Shown one piece after another: positions 39,892 to 48,069 of a DNA stretch of 59,378 nt (positions are counted from its first letter, which is position 1; each line of letters opens with the position of its first letter). The position numbers and the translations under genes are program-made. Where the stretch lies: assembly GCA_030765625.1 (NCBI GenBank), contig JAVCCF010000117.1, forward strand, positions 1 through 59,378, given 5' to 3'. The notes beneath the pieces were generated by a model, which was not told the DNA's origin, did not search any database, and worked only from the letters and a program-made list of their open reading frames with translations. This DNA is from Candidatus Tenebribacter burtonii. Its GTDB lineage: Bacteria > Cloacimonadota > Cloacimonadia > Cloacimonadales > TCS61.

Positions 39892-41217
39892 ATGTTTAAT
39901 AGTTTAACTGAACGTTTTGATTCCATTTTCCGTAAACTTAAGGGTCATGGAAAACTCAATGAACAAAACATAAAAGAATCAATGCGTGAAGTTCGTCGCG
40001 CCTTATTAGAAGCTGACGTAAACTTTAAAATAGTTAAAACTTTCATCAATGAAGTAAGTGCAAAAGCAGTAGGAACTGAAGTGATGAAGAGCCTTACTCC
40101 TGGTCATCAAGTTGTTAAGATCGTGCATAATCAACTTATAGATCTGATGGGAAGTAAGAATTTTAAAATTAAATTACATGATAATAAACTTAATAAGATC
40201 ATGATGGTTGGTTTACAGGGATCAGGTAAAACCACATCCTGTGCCAAGCTTGCCAGCAATTTCCGCAAACAACAATCTATAAACTCAAAACTCGTTGCCT
40301 GTGATGTTTACCGTCCAGCTGCTATTCAGCAATTAAGGGTTCTTGGGAAACAGTTATCTATTCCTGTTTATGCAGATGAAAAGCAGAATAATGTAATTAA
40401 GATAGCAAAAAAAGCTATGAAGGAATCTGAGAATTCCGATACAAACCTTTTGATATTTGATACTGCTGGAAGATTGCATATTGATGAGAAAATGATGAAG
40501 GAGCTGAAAGATCTTAAGAAGCTCCTACAGCCGGATTACATTTTCTTCGTTGCTGATGCAATGACAGGTCAGGATGCTGTTAATGTTGCAAAAGAATTTA
40601 ATGATCAGCTCGAGTTTGATGGTGTGATCCTCACAAAAATGGATAGTGATGCACGCGGTGGTGCAGCACTTTCTATAAAAGCAATTACAAATAAACCTAT
40701 AGTATTTGTAGGAACCGGCGAGAAAATATCTGATCTGGAAGAATTCCATCCCGATAGAATGGCAAACAGAATTCTAGGTATGGGTGATATACTAAGCTTC
40801 ATCGAAAAAGCAGAAGCTAATATCGATATAGAAGAGGCTAAAAAACTTGCTAAAAAACTTCAGAAAAATCAATTTACTTTTACTGATTTCCTTTCCCAAC
40901 TTCAACAAATTCAAAAGATGGGACCTATGGATCAACTTTTGGGAATGATTCCTGGTATGAACGGAAAGGCGATGAAAGGAATGAAAGTTGATGAAAAAGA
41001 AATCAAACATATTGAAGCTATCATATTCTCAATGACACCTATGGAAAGAGAGAAACCTTCGACTATTAATGGAAGCCGCAGACACCGTATTGCTAAAGGA
41101 AGCGGAACTTCCATTCAACACGTTAACAGACTTCTCAAACAATTTGAGCAGATGAAGAAAATGATGAAGCAATTTAGTAATCCAAAGTTTATGAACAAAG
41201 GTATGTTACCATTCTAA
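39892..41217 (+). CDS. ffh: Signal recognition particle protein Ffh
   Basis: GLQGSGKTTSCAKLA, DTAGRLHID, M-domain with GSGTSIQHVNRLLKQFEQMKKMMK. Confidence 0.97.
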   Translation: MFNSLTERFDSIFRKLKGHGKLNEQNIKESMREVRRALLEADVNFKIVKTFINEVSAKAVGTEVMKSLTPGHQVVKIVHNQLIDLMGSKNFKIKLHDNKLNKIMMVGLQGSGKTTSCAKLASNFRKQQSINSKLVACDVYRPAAIQQLRVLGKQLSIPVYADEKQNNVIKIAKKAMKESENSDTNLLIFDTAGRLHIDEKMMKELKDLKKLLQPDYIFFVADAMTGQDAVNVAKEFNDQLEFDGVILTKMDSDARGGAALSIKAITNKPIVFVGTGEKISDLEEFHPDRMANRILGMGDILSFIEKAEANIDIEEAKKLAKKLQKNQFTFTDFLSQLQQIQKMGPMDQLLGMIPGMNGKAMKGMKVDEKEIKHIEAIIFSMTPMEREKPSTINGSRRHRIAKGSGTSIQHVNRLLKQFEQMKKMMKQFSNPKFMNKGMLPF

Positions 41218-41256
41218 ATCTTGGGAAAATGGTGTAATAAGGATTAAGTGGCAAAA

Positions 41257-41295
41257 CTGTTTTATAACTTTTTGCATTTCAATAAGTTAAAACAG
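41257..41295 (+). promoter_or_regulatory. Imperfect stem-loop in rpsP operon leader
   Basis: CTGTTTT(AT)AACTT ... AAGTTAAAACAG: 12-bp stem with a 2-nt bulge. Confidence 0.4.
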
Positions 41296-41394
41296 TAATT
41301 GGGGCATCTAAAAAATGCTTGACGATAAATGGCTAAAAAAAAGTTAATCTTTTTTGGTAATTAAAAAAAGTCTAATAAGAAATAAGGAGTCGAC

Positions 41395-41871
41395 ATGGTT
41401 AAGCTAAGGCTTAAAAGAATGGGTAAAATTGATACACCTTTTTACAGAATTGTTGTATTAGATTCACGAAAAAAAAGAGATGGTGCCTATATTGAATCTC
41501 TAGGATACTACGATCCAAAAACTGATCCACTTACATTAAAAGTTGATACAGATAAAGCTATTCAATGGTTACAAAAAGGAGCACAACCTTCTGATACTGT
41601 AAGATCTTTACTTCGTAAAGCCGGAATTTTAGAGAAATGGCATAATTTAAAGATGGAAGTAAACGGGGGAAAAGAAACAGAAGCTGATAAGACTGCAGAA
41701 AAGAAAACTGAGGAAAAAGATACTGAGTCTGTAGTAACAGCTGAGAAAATTGAAGAACAACCTGTTGTAGAAGCAGAAGAAAAAGAAACTAAACCAGTAA
41801 CCGAAGAAATACCTGCTGTAGAAACTGAGAAAGAAGAAACACCTGAAAAAAAAGATATTGAAGAGAAATAA
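41395..41871 (+). CDS. rpsP: 30S ribosomal protein S16 with long acidic C-terminal extension
   Basis: [42 protein letters not shown]; about 70-aa Glu/Lys-rich tail. Confidence 0.96.
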   Translation: MVKLRLKRMGKIDTPFYRIVVLDSRKKRDGAYIESLGYYDPKTDPLTLKVDTDKAIQWLQKGAQPSDTVRSLLRKAGILEKWHNLKMEVNGGKETEADKTAEKKTEEKDTESVVTAEKIEEQPVVEAEEKETKPVTEEIPAVETEKEETPEKKDIEEK

Positions 41872-41873
41872 AG

Positions 41874-42104
41874 ATGAAAGAACTTATTGAATTCATCGTC
41901 AAAGCTTTAGTAGATGATCCAGGTGCTATCGAGATTGAAGAAGTGGAAGCTGAGAAATCTACTACTTACAAACTTCGTTCTGCTAAAAGTGACATCGGGA
42001 AAGTTATTGGCAAACGAGGCCGTACAGCAAGTGCCATTCGCACAATAATGACAGCTGTATCTGCAAGACAAGGGAAGAAAGCTGTTTTAGAAATCTTAGA
42101 ATAG
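41874..42104 (+). CDS. khpA: KH-domain RNA-binding protein (KhpA)
   Basis: IGKVIGKRGRTASAIRTIMTAVSARQGKKAVLEILE. Confidence 0.94.
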   Translation: MKELIEFIVKALVDDPGAIEIEEVEAEKSTTYKLRSAKSDIGKVIGKRGRTASAIRTIMTAVSARQGKKAVLEILE

Positions 42105-42599
42105 ATGCTAATTTCTGACCTAGTTACAATAGGTAAACTGGGAAAACTTATTGATGAAAATGGGTTCATCCCTTTCAAAGCCGGTAAGAATTTCCATCCG
42201 GATTTTTTGGGAAATATTTTTTTGGTCTTTAGAAATAATAGTGTGAGATATGTGACGGTAGAAGAAGTAATAAAAAACTACCGGATAAAAATTGATGATA
42301 GTGAAACCGCAAAACTTGCAGCAGATGAAGGTAATGTGAAGGTAATGCTTCCAAAGATTGAAATTGAGACTCTTAATAAAGAGCTTGATATTGATGATCA
42401 TGTTGGAAAAGAAATTATCTTTAAATCTGAAGTGATTGGTAAAGTTATTGAAATATTAAACAATTCAATTTATGACCTTTTAATTTGTGAATTGAATGAT
42501 AAGCAAGAATTGATGATTCCATTATTGGATAAATTCATTCTTGAGATCAATGCTGAAAGCATAACAGTTCAATGTATCGAAGGATTATTGAAAATATGA
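42105..42599 (+). CDS. rimM: Ribosome maturation factor RimM
   Basis: VTIGKLGKLIDENGFIPFKAG N-terminus, PRC-barrel, position before trmD. Confidence 0.9.
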   Translation: MLISDLVTIGKLGKLIDENGFIPFKAGKNFHPDFLGNIFLVFRNNSVRYVTVEEVIKNYRIKIDDSETAKLAADEGNVKVMLPKIEIETLNKELDIDDHVGKEIIFKSEVIGKVIEILNNSIYDLLICELNDKQELMIPLLDKFILEINAESITVQCIEGLLKI

Positions 42600-43270
42600 A
42601 AATCGATGTATTAACTCTTTTCCCGCAGATGTTCGAGAATTTCCTTAAGGAAAGTATGGTCGGGATAGCAATAAAACAAAATGCACTATCTGTTAAATTA
42701 ACAGATATTCGCGATTTTGCTTTTAATAAACACCACAAAGTGGATGATTACCCATACGGTGGTGGATCGGGAATGGTAATGAAACCGGAACCGCTTTATG
42801 AAGCTATCACAAAGATCAAAGGTGATCGAAATATACCGGTTATTTACTTCACTCCACAGGGGAAGTTACTGAATCAATCTACTGTAAACAAATTCAGCCA
42901 GATTGATGAGATGATCATAGTTTGCGGACATTATAAAGAGATCGATCAACGTATTCGTGATACTCTAATTACAGACGAATTCTCAATTGGAGATTATGTG
43001 CTGTCCGGTGGTGAAATACCGGCGATGGTAATGATCGATGCTGTAGCTCGTTTGCAGAATGATGTACTCGGGGATATAGATTCAGCACTTTCCGATTCGC
43101 ATCAGGATGGTTTTTTGGGTTGTCCTCATTATACACGTCCACCGGAATTTATGGGACACAAAGTTCCAGATATTCTTTTATCCGGGAATCACAAAAATAT
43201 TGAAAAATGGCGTGAACAAAAGTCATTGGAAATAACAAAGAAAAACCGTCCGGACTTACTGGAGGATTAA
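42596..43270 (+). CDS. trmD: tRNA (guanine-N1)-methyltransferase
   Basis: MKIDVLTLFPQMFENFLKESMVG, VDDYPYGGGSGMVMKPEP; start ATG 42596 overlaps the rimM stop (ATGA). Confidence 0.97.
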   Translation: MKIDVLTLFPQMFENFLKESMVGIAIKQNALSVKLTDIRDFAFNKHHKVDDYPYGGGSGMVMKPEPLYEAITKIKGDRNIPVIYFTPQGKLLNQSTVNKFSQIDEMIIVCGHYKEIDQRIRDTLITDEFSIGDYVLSGGEIPAMVMIDAVARLQNDVLGDIDSALSDSHQDGFLGCPHYTRPPEFMGHKVPDILLSGNHKNIEKWREQKSLEITKKNRPDLLED

Positions 43271-43818
43271 TGCAGTCGAATATTTATCTTGGGCTTGTTC
43301 ATCATCCGGTATACAATAAATTTGGTGATGTGGTAACAACTTCTATTACCAATCTGGATATTCATGATATTGCCCGAAGTTGCAAAACATTCGGCTTAAA
43401 AAAGTTCTTTGTTATCACTCCATTAAATACACAGGAACTTCTTCTAAACAGAATTTTAAAATTCTGGAAAAGCGATATTGCAAAAGAGTATAATAATGAT
43501 AGAGTTCAAGCTCTATCCCTCATTGAGTATGCAGTTGATATTGAAACTGTAGTAAAACAGATAAGTTTACAGGAAGACGACTGTCTTGTAGTATCCACAA
43601 CAGCAACAAGGTTAAAACAGCAGATCAGTTTTAATGATCTCAGAAAATTTAGTAAACCTGTTCTGCTCCTTTTTGGTACCGGTAACGGACTTACCAAAAA
43701 GATTCACGAGCAGGCAGATCATGTTTTAAAACCTATCGAAGGAAAGGGAAATTATAATCATCTTTCCGTTAGAAGCGCAGTTGCTATTGTGTTAGACAGA
43801 CTATCTTCCGAAAAATAA
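43270..43818 (+). CDS. SPOUT-like SAM-dependent RNA methyltransferase (TM1570-like family)
   Basis: [53 protein letters not shown]; sits between trmD and rplS. Confidence 0.85.
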   Translation: MQSNIYLGLVHHPVYNKFGDVVTTSITNLDIHDIARSCKTFGLKKFFVITPLNTQELLLNRILKFWKSDIAKEYNNDRVQALSLIEYAVDIETVVKQISLQEDDCLVVSTTATRLKQQISFNDLRKFSKPVLLLFGTGNGLTKKIHEQADHVLKPIEGKGNYNHLSVRSAVAIVLDRLSSEK

Positions 43819-43828
43819 AGGAGGAAAG

Positions 43829-44176
43829 ATGGACATTCTAAACGAAGTTGGAAAAGAACAGGTTAGGACAGACCTTCCGGAATTCAGAGTTGGTGATACA
43901 ATTAAAGTTCACTATAAGATCAAGGAAGGATCAAAAGTAAGAATACAGGTTTTTCAAGGGATCGTGATCCAGAGAAGAGGAGCACTTATTTCTAAGACAT
44001 TCACTGTAAGAAAAATAAGCAATGGTGTTGGTGTTGAGCGTATTTTCCCGCTTAACTCACCCAATATCGACAAGATCGATGTTGTGAGATTTGGTCGTGT
44101 ACGTAGAGCTAAACTTTTCTATCTTAGAGAAGCTAAAGGTAAAGCTGCACGTGTAAAAGAAAAAAGAAGATACTAA
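43829..44176 (+). CDS. rplS: 50S ribosomal protein L19
   Basis: [33 protein letters not shown]...[32 protein letters not shown]. Confidence 0.98.
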   Translation: MDILNEVGKEQVRTDLPEFRVGDTIKVHYKIKEGSKVRIQVFQGIVIQRRGALISKTFTVRKISNGVGVERIFPLNSPNIDKIDVVRFGRVRRAKLFYLREAKGKAARVKEKRRY

Positions 44177-44198
44177 TATCTTTAAAACAATAATAATG

Positions 44199-44229
44199 GG
44201 GAGTTCGATATTTCGAACTCCCTTTTTTT
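44199..44229 (+). terminator. Strong Rho-independent terminator after rplS
   Basis: GGGAGTTCGA-TATT-TCGAACTCCC followed by TTTTTTT. Confidence 0.95.
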
Positions 44230-44235
44230 GTGCTT

Positions 44236-44288
44236 AACCTTTAAAGAATTTCCTTCATTTTTTCTTTGGAATTAATTCTTTAAAGGTT
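44236..44288. repeat. 15-bp perfect inverted repeat with 23-nt T-rich spacer
   Basis: AACCTTTAAAGAATT (44236-44250) / AATTCTTTAAAGGTT (44274-44288). Confidence 0.8.
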
Positions 44289-44381
44289 TCTTTCAACATT
44301 TTTCTAACCTTAAGATTGCTAACTACAAGAAATTTTGTGAGAAGCGATCTCAAGATTTATGGATTCTTGTTACTATTTTAA

Positions 44382-44458
44382 TTGTCATTCCCAACTCGAT
44401 TTGGAATCTCCTACCCTATTTATTATATATTTGATTCCCGTTTTCACGGGAATGACAA
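44382..44458. repeat. Small inverted-terminal-repeat element (11-bp perfect arms)
   Basis: TTGTCATTCCC (44382-44392) ... GGGAATGACAA (44448-44458), with internal GATTCCCG...CGGGAAT. Confidence 0.65.
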
Positions 44459-44605
44459 CCAGAAAAATTAAAAACCTTACATAAATAAAAATTTATTAAA
44501 ATTGCAAATGTTTATTTATTTTTAATAAGAATTCAAATGGGATATACATGACATTATACCCAATATTAGATTATTCTAAAAATGTAAAAAAATAATTATA
44601 AAAAG

Positions 44606-44699
44606 GTCTAACGGTTTGCGCATTAGCCACGCCTCACACCAACGGCCTAATCGTAAACCAACCGACGCATTTAGCGTCGGTTACATACACTTGCTAGGT
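44606..44699 (-). other. Putative degenerate integron attC site (attC2)
   Basis: Core GTTAGAC (minus; + GTCTAAC 44606-44612) and degenerate core + GCTAGGT 44693-44699 (one mismatch to GTTRRRY); internal hairpins GGTTTGCGCATTAGCC/GGCCTAATCGTAAACC and AACCGACGC/GCGTCGGTT; lies just downstream of the minus-strand 44722-45057 gene. Confidence 0.5.
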
Positions 44700-44721
44700 T
44701 GCAAATATAAAAAATATTAAA

Positions 44722-45057
44722 CTAATTGGGTTTAATTATTCTATCTGCTTTTGACATTATTAAAACAGTTTGATCCATGCTGCCAATTTCACCTACTAAG
44801 AGATTTTCTCGTTTATTATAAAAATCAAGACATGTACCACAAGTTGCTATTCTTGCTCCTTTTTGTTCCAATTCTCTTAGACTTGTTATTGCTTCACTAC
44901 CTTCTGTTGTAAGATTAATTCCCGAATTAACACAGCCAATTACATTTATCATTATGTCTGATTTGGCTAATTCACGTAAGAAGGTTACCATTAACTTTTT
45001 ACCTAATTCTGGTTCCCCCTCGCCCATCTTATCCGAGTTTAAATATAAAAAAATCAT
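44722..45057 (-). CDS. YedF/DsrE-like protein (cassette gene)
   Basis: MIFLYLNSDKMGEGEPELGKKLMVTFLRELAK...VNSGINLTTEGSEAITSLRELEQKGARIATCGTCLDFYNKRENLLVGEI; no N-terminal TusA domain. Confidence 0.82.
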   Translation of the reverse strand: MIFLYLNSDKMGEGEPELGKKLMVTFLRELAKSDIMINVIGCVNSGINLTTEGSEAITSLRELEQKGARIATCGTCLDFYNKRENLLVGEIGSMDQTVLIMSKADRIIKPN

Positions 45058-45118
45058 AATTTACTCCAATTAATTTCTTATCAAACTTAACTAAAAAACC
45101 GTATAAAATGCTACAGCA

Positions 45119-45226
45119 ACCTAACATTTGCTTAACTTACAAAGCGTACATGGTGCGGTTTGTGCCGAATACAGTGACAGCATATAACCGTGACATAACT
45201 TTGTCAAGTTGAAGCAGTTGTTAGAC
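45119..45226 (-). other. Integron-type attC recombination site (attC1)
   Basis: 108 bp bounded by ACCTAAC (RYYYAAC, 45119-45125) and GTTAGAC (GTTRRRY, 45220-45226); arms ctaacatttgcttAACTTac versus reverse complement ctaacaactgcttCaacttgac pair with one extrahelical base, as in attC L boxes; directly follows the 3' end of the minus-strand gene. Confidence 0.8.
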
Positions 45227-45231
45227 GAAAT

Positions 45232-46152
45232 CTATTTTAATACATTTCCTATGTAATCTATTAGTGATATTGATTTACACCCAAACAAATGCGTTCCATA
45301 ATCTATTGATTCACCATGCAAAACCATATGACGGTTTAATTCAGTAAATGTTGGTCATCTATCCTTTTCCGATTTCATAAGTGGCAATATTTCTGTTAAT
45401 GGCGCCAGTAATGATCTTTGAAAACCACCAATTGCCAATGATTCAACGTATTGTGCCGTTTCAGGTTTTTTGTCCTTTTTAAGAAATATGTAGTAGCCGA
45501 TTTTTTCCTTGCTTATACCATCAGCTTGAGCCAAAAAAACCAGTATTGATAATTCAAAATCTTTGTTTCGATGCGCAGAAAATGCCTTTGAAATTATTTT
45601 AGCTCTATTGGGATATAAAGCACATATATTCTTTTCGATTTCATCAATATTTTCTTCATAGTATTTGATTAAGAAATCATCCACAGCACTAATATTATTT
45701 GACATTAATTCGTTTTCTATTGCATGCAATTATGATAATTCCATATCCCAATTAAAATACCAACCATTTTTGCCCAATAAGATAAGCGCAGCTTTTGTTT
45801 CTGCTGGTAATTCGGAAATGCGTTTTGATAAAGGTTCAAAGTCTGGTATTTTGATAGTTTTAAATGAATTACTTAAATCTTCTGCAATTCTTGATATTTG
45901 TGTAATATAACTCTCTGGTAACTCTATTTTAGGAAACGAAATAAATGTTTTTGTTATTTTGTTAGCTAATTCAGTTTGCTGTTCGATAAACGGTTTCATC
46001 GAATCAATAATACTTTTATGAGAACTTGTTATGGCCTCACAAGCTTTCGCAATTTGGTCATGAAATGATGTATTTTTTGTTATAGTATTAATCAACTCTT
46101 TTTGCATATTTATCATCTGGTTGAATGGTGATTTTTCATAATTTGTTATCAT
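45232..46152 (-). pseudogene. HEPN-like cassette gene interrupted by two in-frame stops (TAA 45730-45732, TGA 45355-45357)
   Basis: ORF-track items 45730..46152 and 45355..45729 are in the same frame; reading through TGA gives PTFTELNRHMVLHGESIDYGTHLFGCKSISLIDYIGNVLK* ending at 45232, with HEPN-type RHxxxH motif (RHMVLH). Confidence 0.75.
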
Positions 46153-46178
46153 TTTAACTTCTCCTGCGCGAAGCGTCC

Positions 46179-46214
46179 GTCTAACTTAGTGCTATCTCGC
46201 CAACAGGCGTGATA
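46179..46214 (-). other. Core-site-like cassette boundary (half attC or attI-like)
   Basis: GTTAGAC on minus (+ GTCTAAC 46179-46185) next to hairpin TATC-t-CGCC-aaca-GGCG-t-GATA (46193-46214); no partner core found. Confidence 0.4.
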
Positions 46215-46412
46215 ACATACTTCTATACATGCTTCATAATACTCTAACTTCTATTATATTTATTTTTTCTTAAAACCATATGTACTAATATTTAACCGAA
46301 AAATAATGTCAATTTGAAAAATAAATCCTGCCGAAAATCAGGAAAATATTATTTTTGCTTCATAACATCAATATGCAAGCGGGGAAAAAACGTTTTATAT
46401 AACTTTACTACT

Positions 46413-47237
46413 TCATTTTTCCCTGATCGAAACAGTTCCTGAACGATATTTTTTCAAATAGTATTTGCTTTTAGAATCAAGAGAACTACCAATTTTTTTA
46501 ATCAATTTAGCATGATGAATCTGTGATTCAAATATTTTATTTGATCTTTCAAAACTTAAATATATGTTAGCAATATTTTGAGCTGCTAATTTCATACATT
46601 CTTGAATAATCGTAAAAGAATTATCCCACCTATCCGGTTTCACTTTTCCTTTTCTTAAGTAATAATTATTTATCAATTCATCATAATATTCATTAATGTG
46701 ATAGATTTGTTCCGTAAAATATTCAAGCGGATTTGTTATTTTGTGTCGTCTTTCAAGATCCAGAGTAAAATCATCAAGATGCTTCCGTGTATCAGCTTCC
46801 ATAATTTGGTGTACGGTCTCCTCATCAGGAAATCTATCGGAGCCATCAGTATGAAAGGGTTGGTGCAGATCGGCAATATAATGGGAAACTACACCTAATT
46901 CAAATATAAATGCTTTGAGCGGAGTATCTAAAATCCCAACCAGGAACGGTGCAATTACGGGATGAAGATGTATCGTATTTGGGCCGGCAACCATTTTATT
47001 AAGAAGCTGAAGCTCATTATTTATCTTTTTTATCACACTTCCAAAATGATAACCATATTTATTGGGTATACAATTGTAATAATGATTTGTAAAATCTTTG
47101 AATATCCTGTCTGGAGCTTGAATACCAAGAATGAATAATTCCTGATGGATCTTTAACATATTAGCAAAAGGTGGATAACACTTTTTTAATGCTTTTGCTA
47201 CAATAAATTGATGAGTTCGGCTATCCCAAATCCACAT
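46413..47237 (-). CDS. Zinc-dependent phospholipase C-like protein
   Basis: MWIWDSRTHQFIVAKA N-terminus; HYIADLHQPFHTD metal-binding motif. Confidence 0.78.
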   Translation of the reverse strand: MWIWDSRTHQFIVAKALKKCYPPFANMLKIHQELFILGIQAPDRIFKDFTNHYYNCIPNKYGYHFGSVIKKINNELQLLNKMVAGPNTIHLHPVIAPFLVGILDTPLKAFIFELGVVSHYIADLHQPFHTDGSDRFPDEETVHQIMEADTRKHLDDFTLDLERRHKITNPLEYFTEQIYHINEYYDELINNYYLRKGKVKPDRWDNSFTIIQECMKLAAQNIANIYLSFERSNKIFESQIHHAKLIKKIGSSLDSKSKYYLKKYRSGTVSIREK

Positions 47238-47268
47238 TTCAAAAATTCCTTTTTCTAATTAGAAAATA

Positions 47269-47296
47269 AATATTTAATTTTTAAAAACTAAATATT
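47269..47296. repeat. Palindromic AT-rich repeat upstream of the PLC-like gene
   Basis: AATATTTA-attTTTAAAAAc-TAAATATT. Confidence 0.5.
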
Positions 47297-47448
47297 CAAT
47301 ATCGAATAATGAATGTCCAATTCCCAAGTATTATTAAAAGAAGTTGTTTAATTCTTCTCCCTCACCTTTGATCATTCTGTATTGGGTGTTGGATATTTGA
47401 TATTCTCTTTTTCTTTTTCATTCCTATTTTATAATTCATAATTCATCA

Positions 47449-47886
47449 TTATTTCAAGTTCCGCTGCATATCACGCATGACATCTTTTTTCTTAATATCT
47501 TCACGTTTATCGTATTGCCTTTTACCTTTTGCCAGTGCAATTTTTATTTTTGCTAATCCTTTATCATTTATGTAAATTTCTACTGGGATCAGAGTCATTC
47601 CTTTTTCATCCATCTGGTTTCTTATTTTTTTTATCTCACGTCTGTTAAGTAGTAATTTTCGCTTTCGTTCAGGATCAGGTGCAAAAATACTATCATATTT
47701 ATATGGACTGATATGAAAACTGTAAAGCCAAGCTTCGCCAGCTTCTATACCGGCATAGCTATCTTTAAAACTTATTTTCCCTGCCCGAATAGATTTGATC
47801 TCAGAACCTTTAAGCACAATACCGGCTTCCAATTCCTGAATAAAGAAATAATTATGACTTGCCTTCCTATTTTTAAAAACTCTCAT
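47449..47886 (-). CDS. smpB: SsrA-binding protein SmpB
   Basis: NRKASHNYFFIQELEAGIVLKGSEIKSIRAGKISFKDSYAGIEAGEAWLYSFHISPY; ALAKGKRQYDKREDIKKKD. Confidence 0.97.
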   Translation of the reverse strand: MRVFKNRKASHNYFFIQELEAGIVLKGSEIKSIRAGKISFKDSYAGIEAGEAWLYSFHISPYKYDSIFAPDPERKRKLLLNRREIKKIRNQMDEKGMTLIPVEIYINDKGLAKIKIALAKGKRQYDKREDIKKKDVMRDMQRNLK

Positions 47887-48069
47887 TTAATATCCTCGCT
47901 TGTAAAAAGTTGCTTACCTATTTACCTGTCAATTTGTTAATTTATCCATACGGTTCAATTGAACGATACTCCAAAAAATGAGCAACAGAAAGGATTTGAC
48001 AAAAATCTGTATACTGCATTATGTACAGTGATTCATAAGTAGTTACGCAATAATAATTAATGAGGTGAT

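Noticed and set aside
45232-46152. Alternative genetic code or selenocysteine readthrough at the TGA/TAA of the HEPN-like gene
   Set aside because: TGA and TAA terminate many other genes in the window (for example TGA for rimM, ispE, dxr), and no SECIS-like hairpin was evident after the TGA; nonsense mutation is simpler.
46413-47237. PLC-like gene as a third integron cassette
   Set aside because: No GTTRRRY core or attC-like site borders its 5' end, and it is followed by the ordinary smpB neighbourhood.
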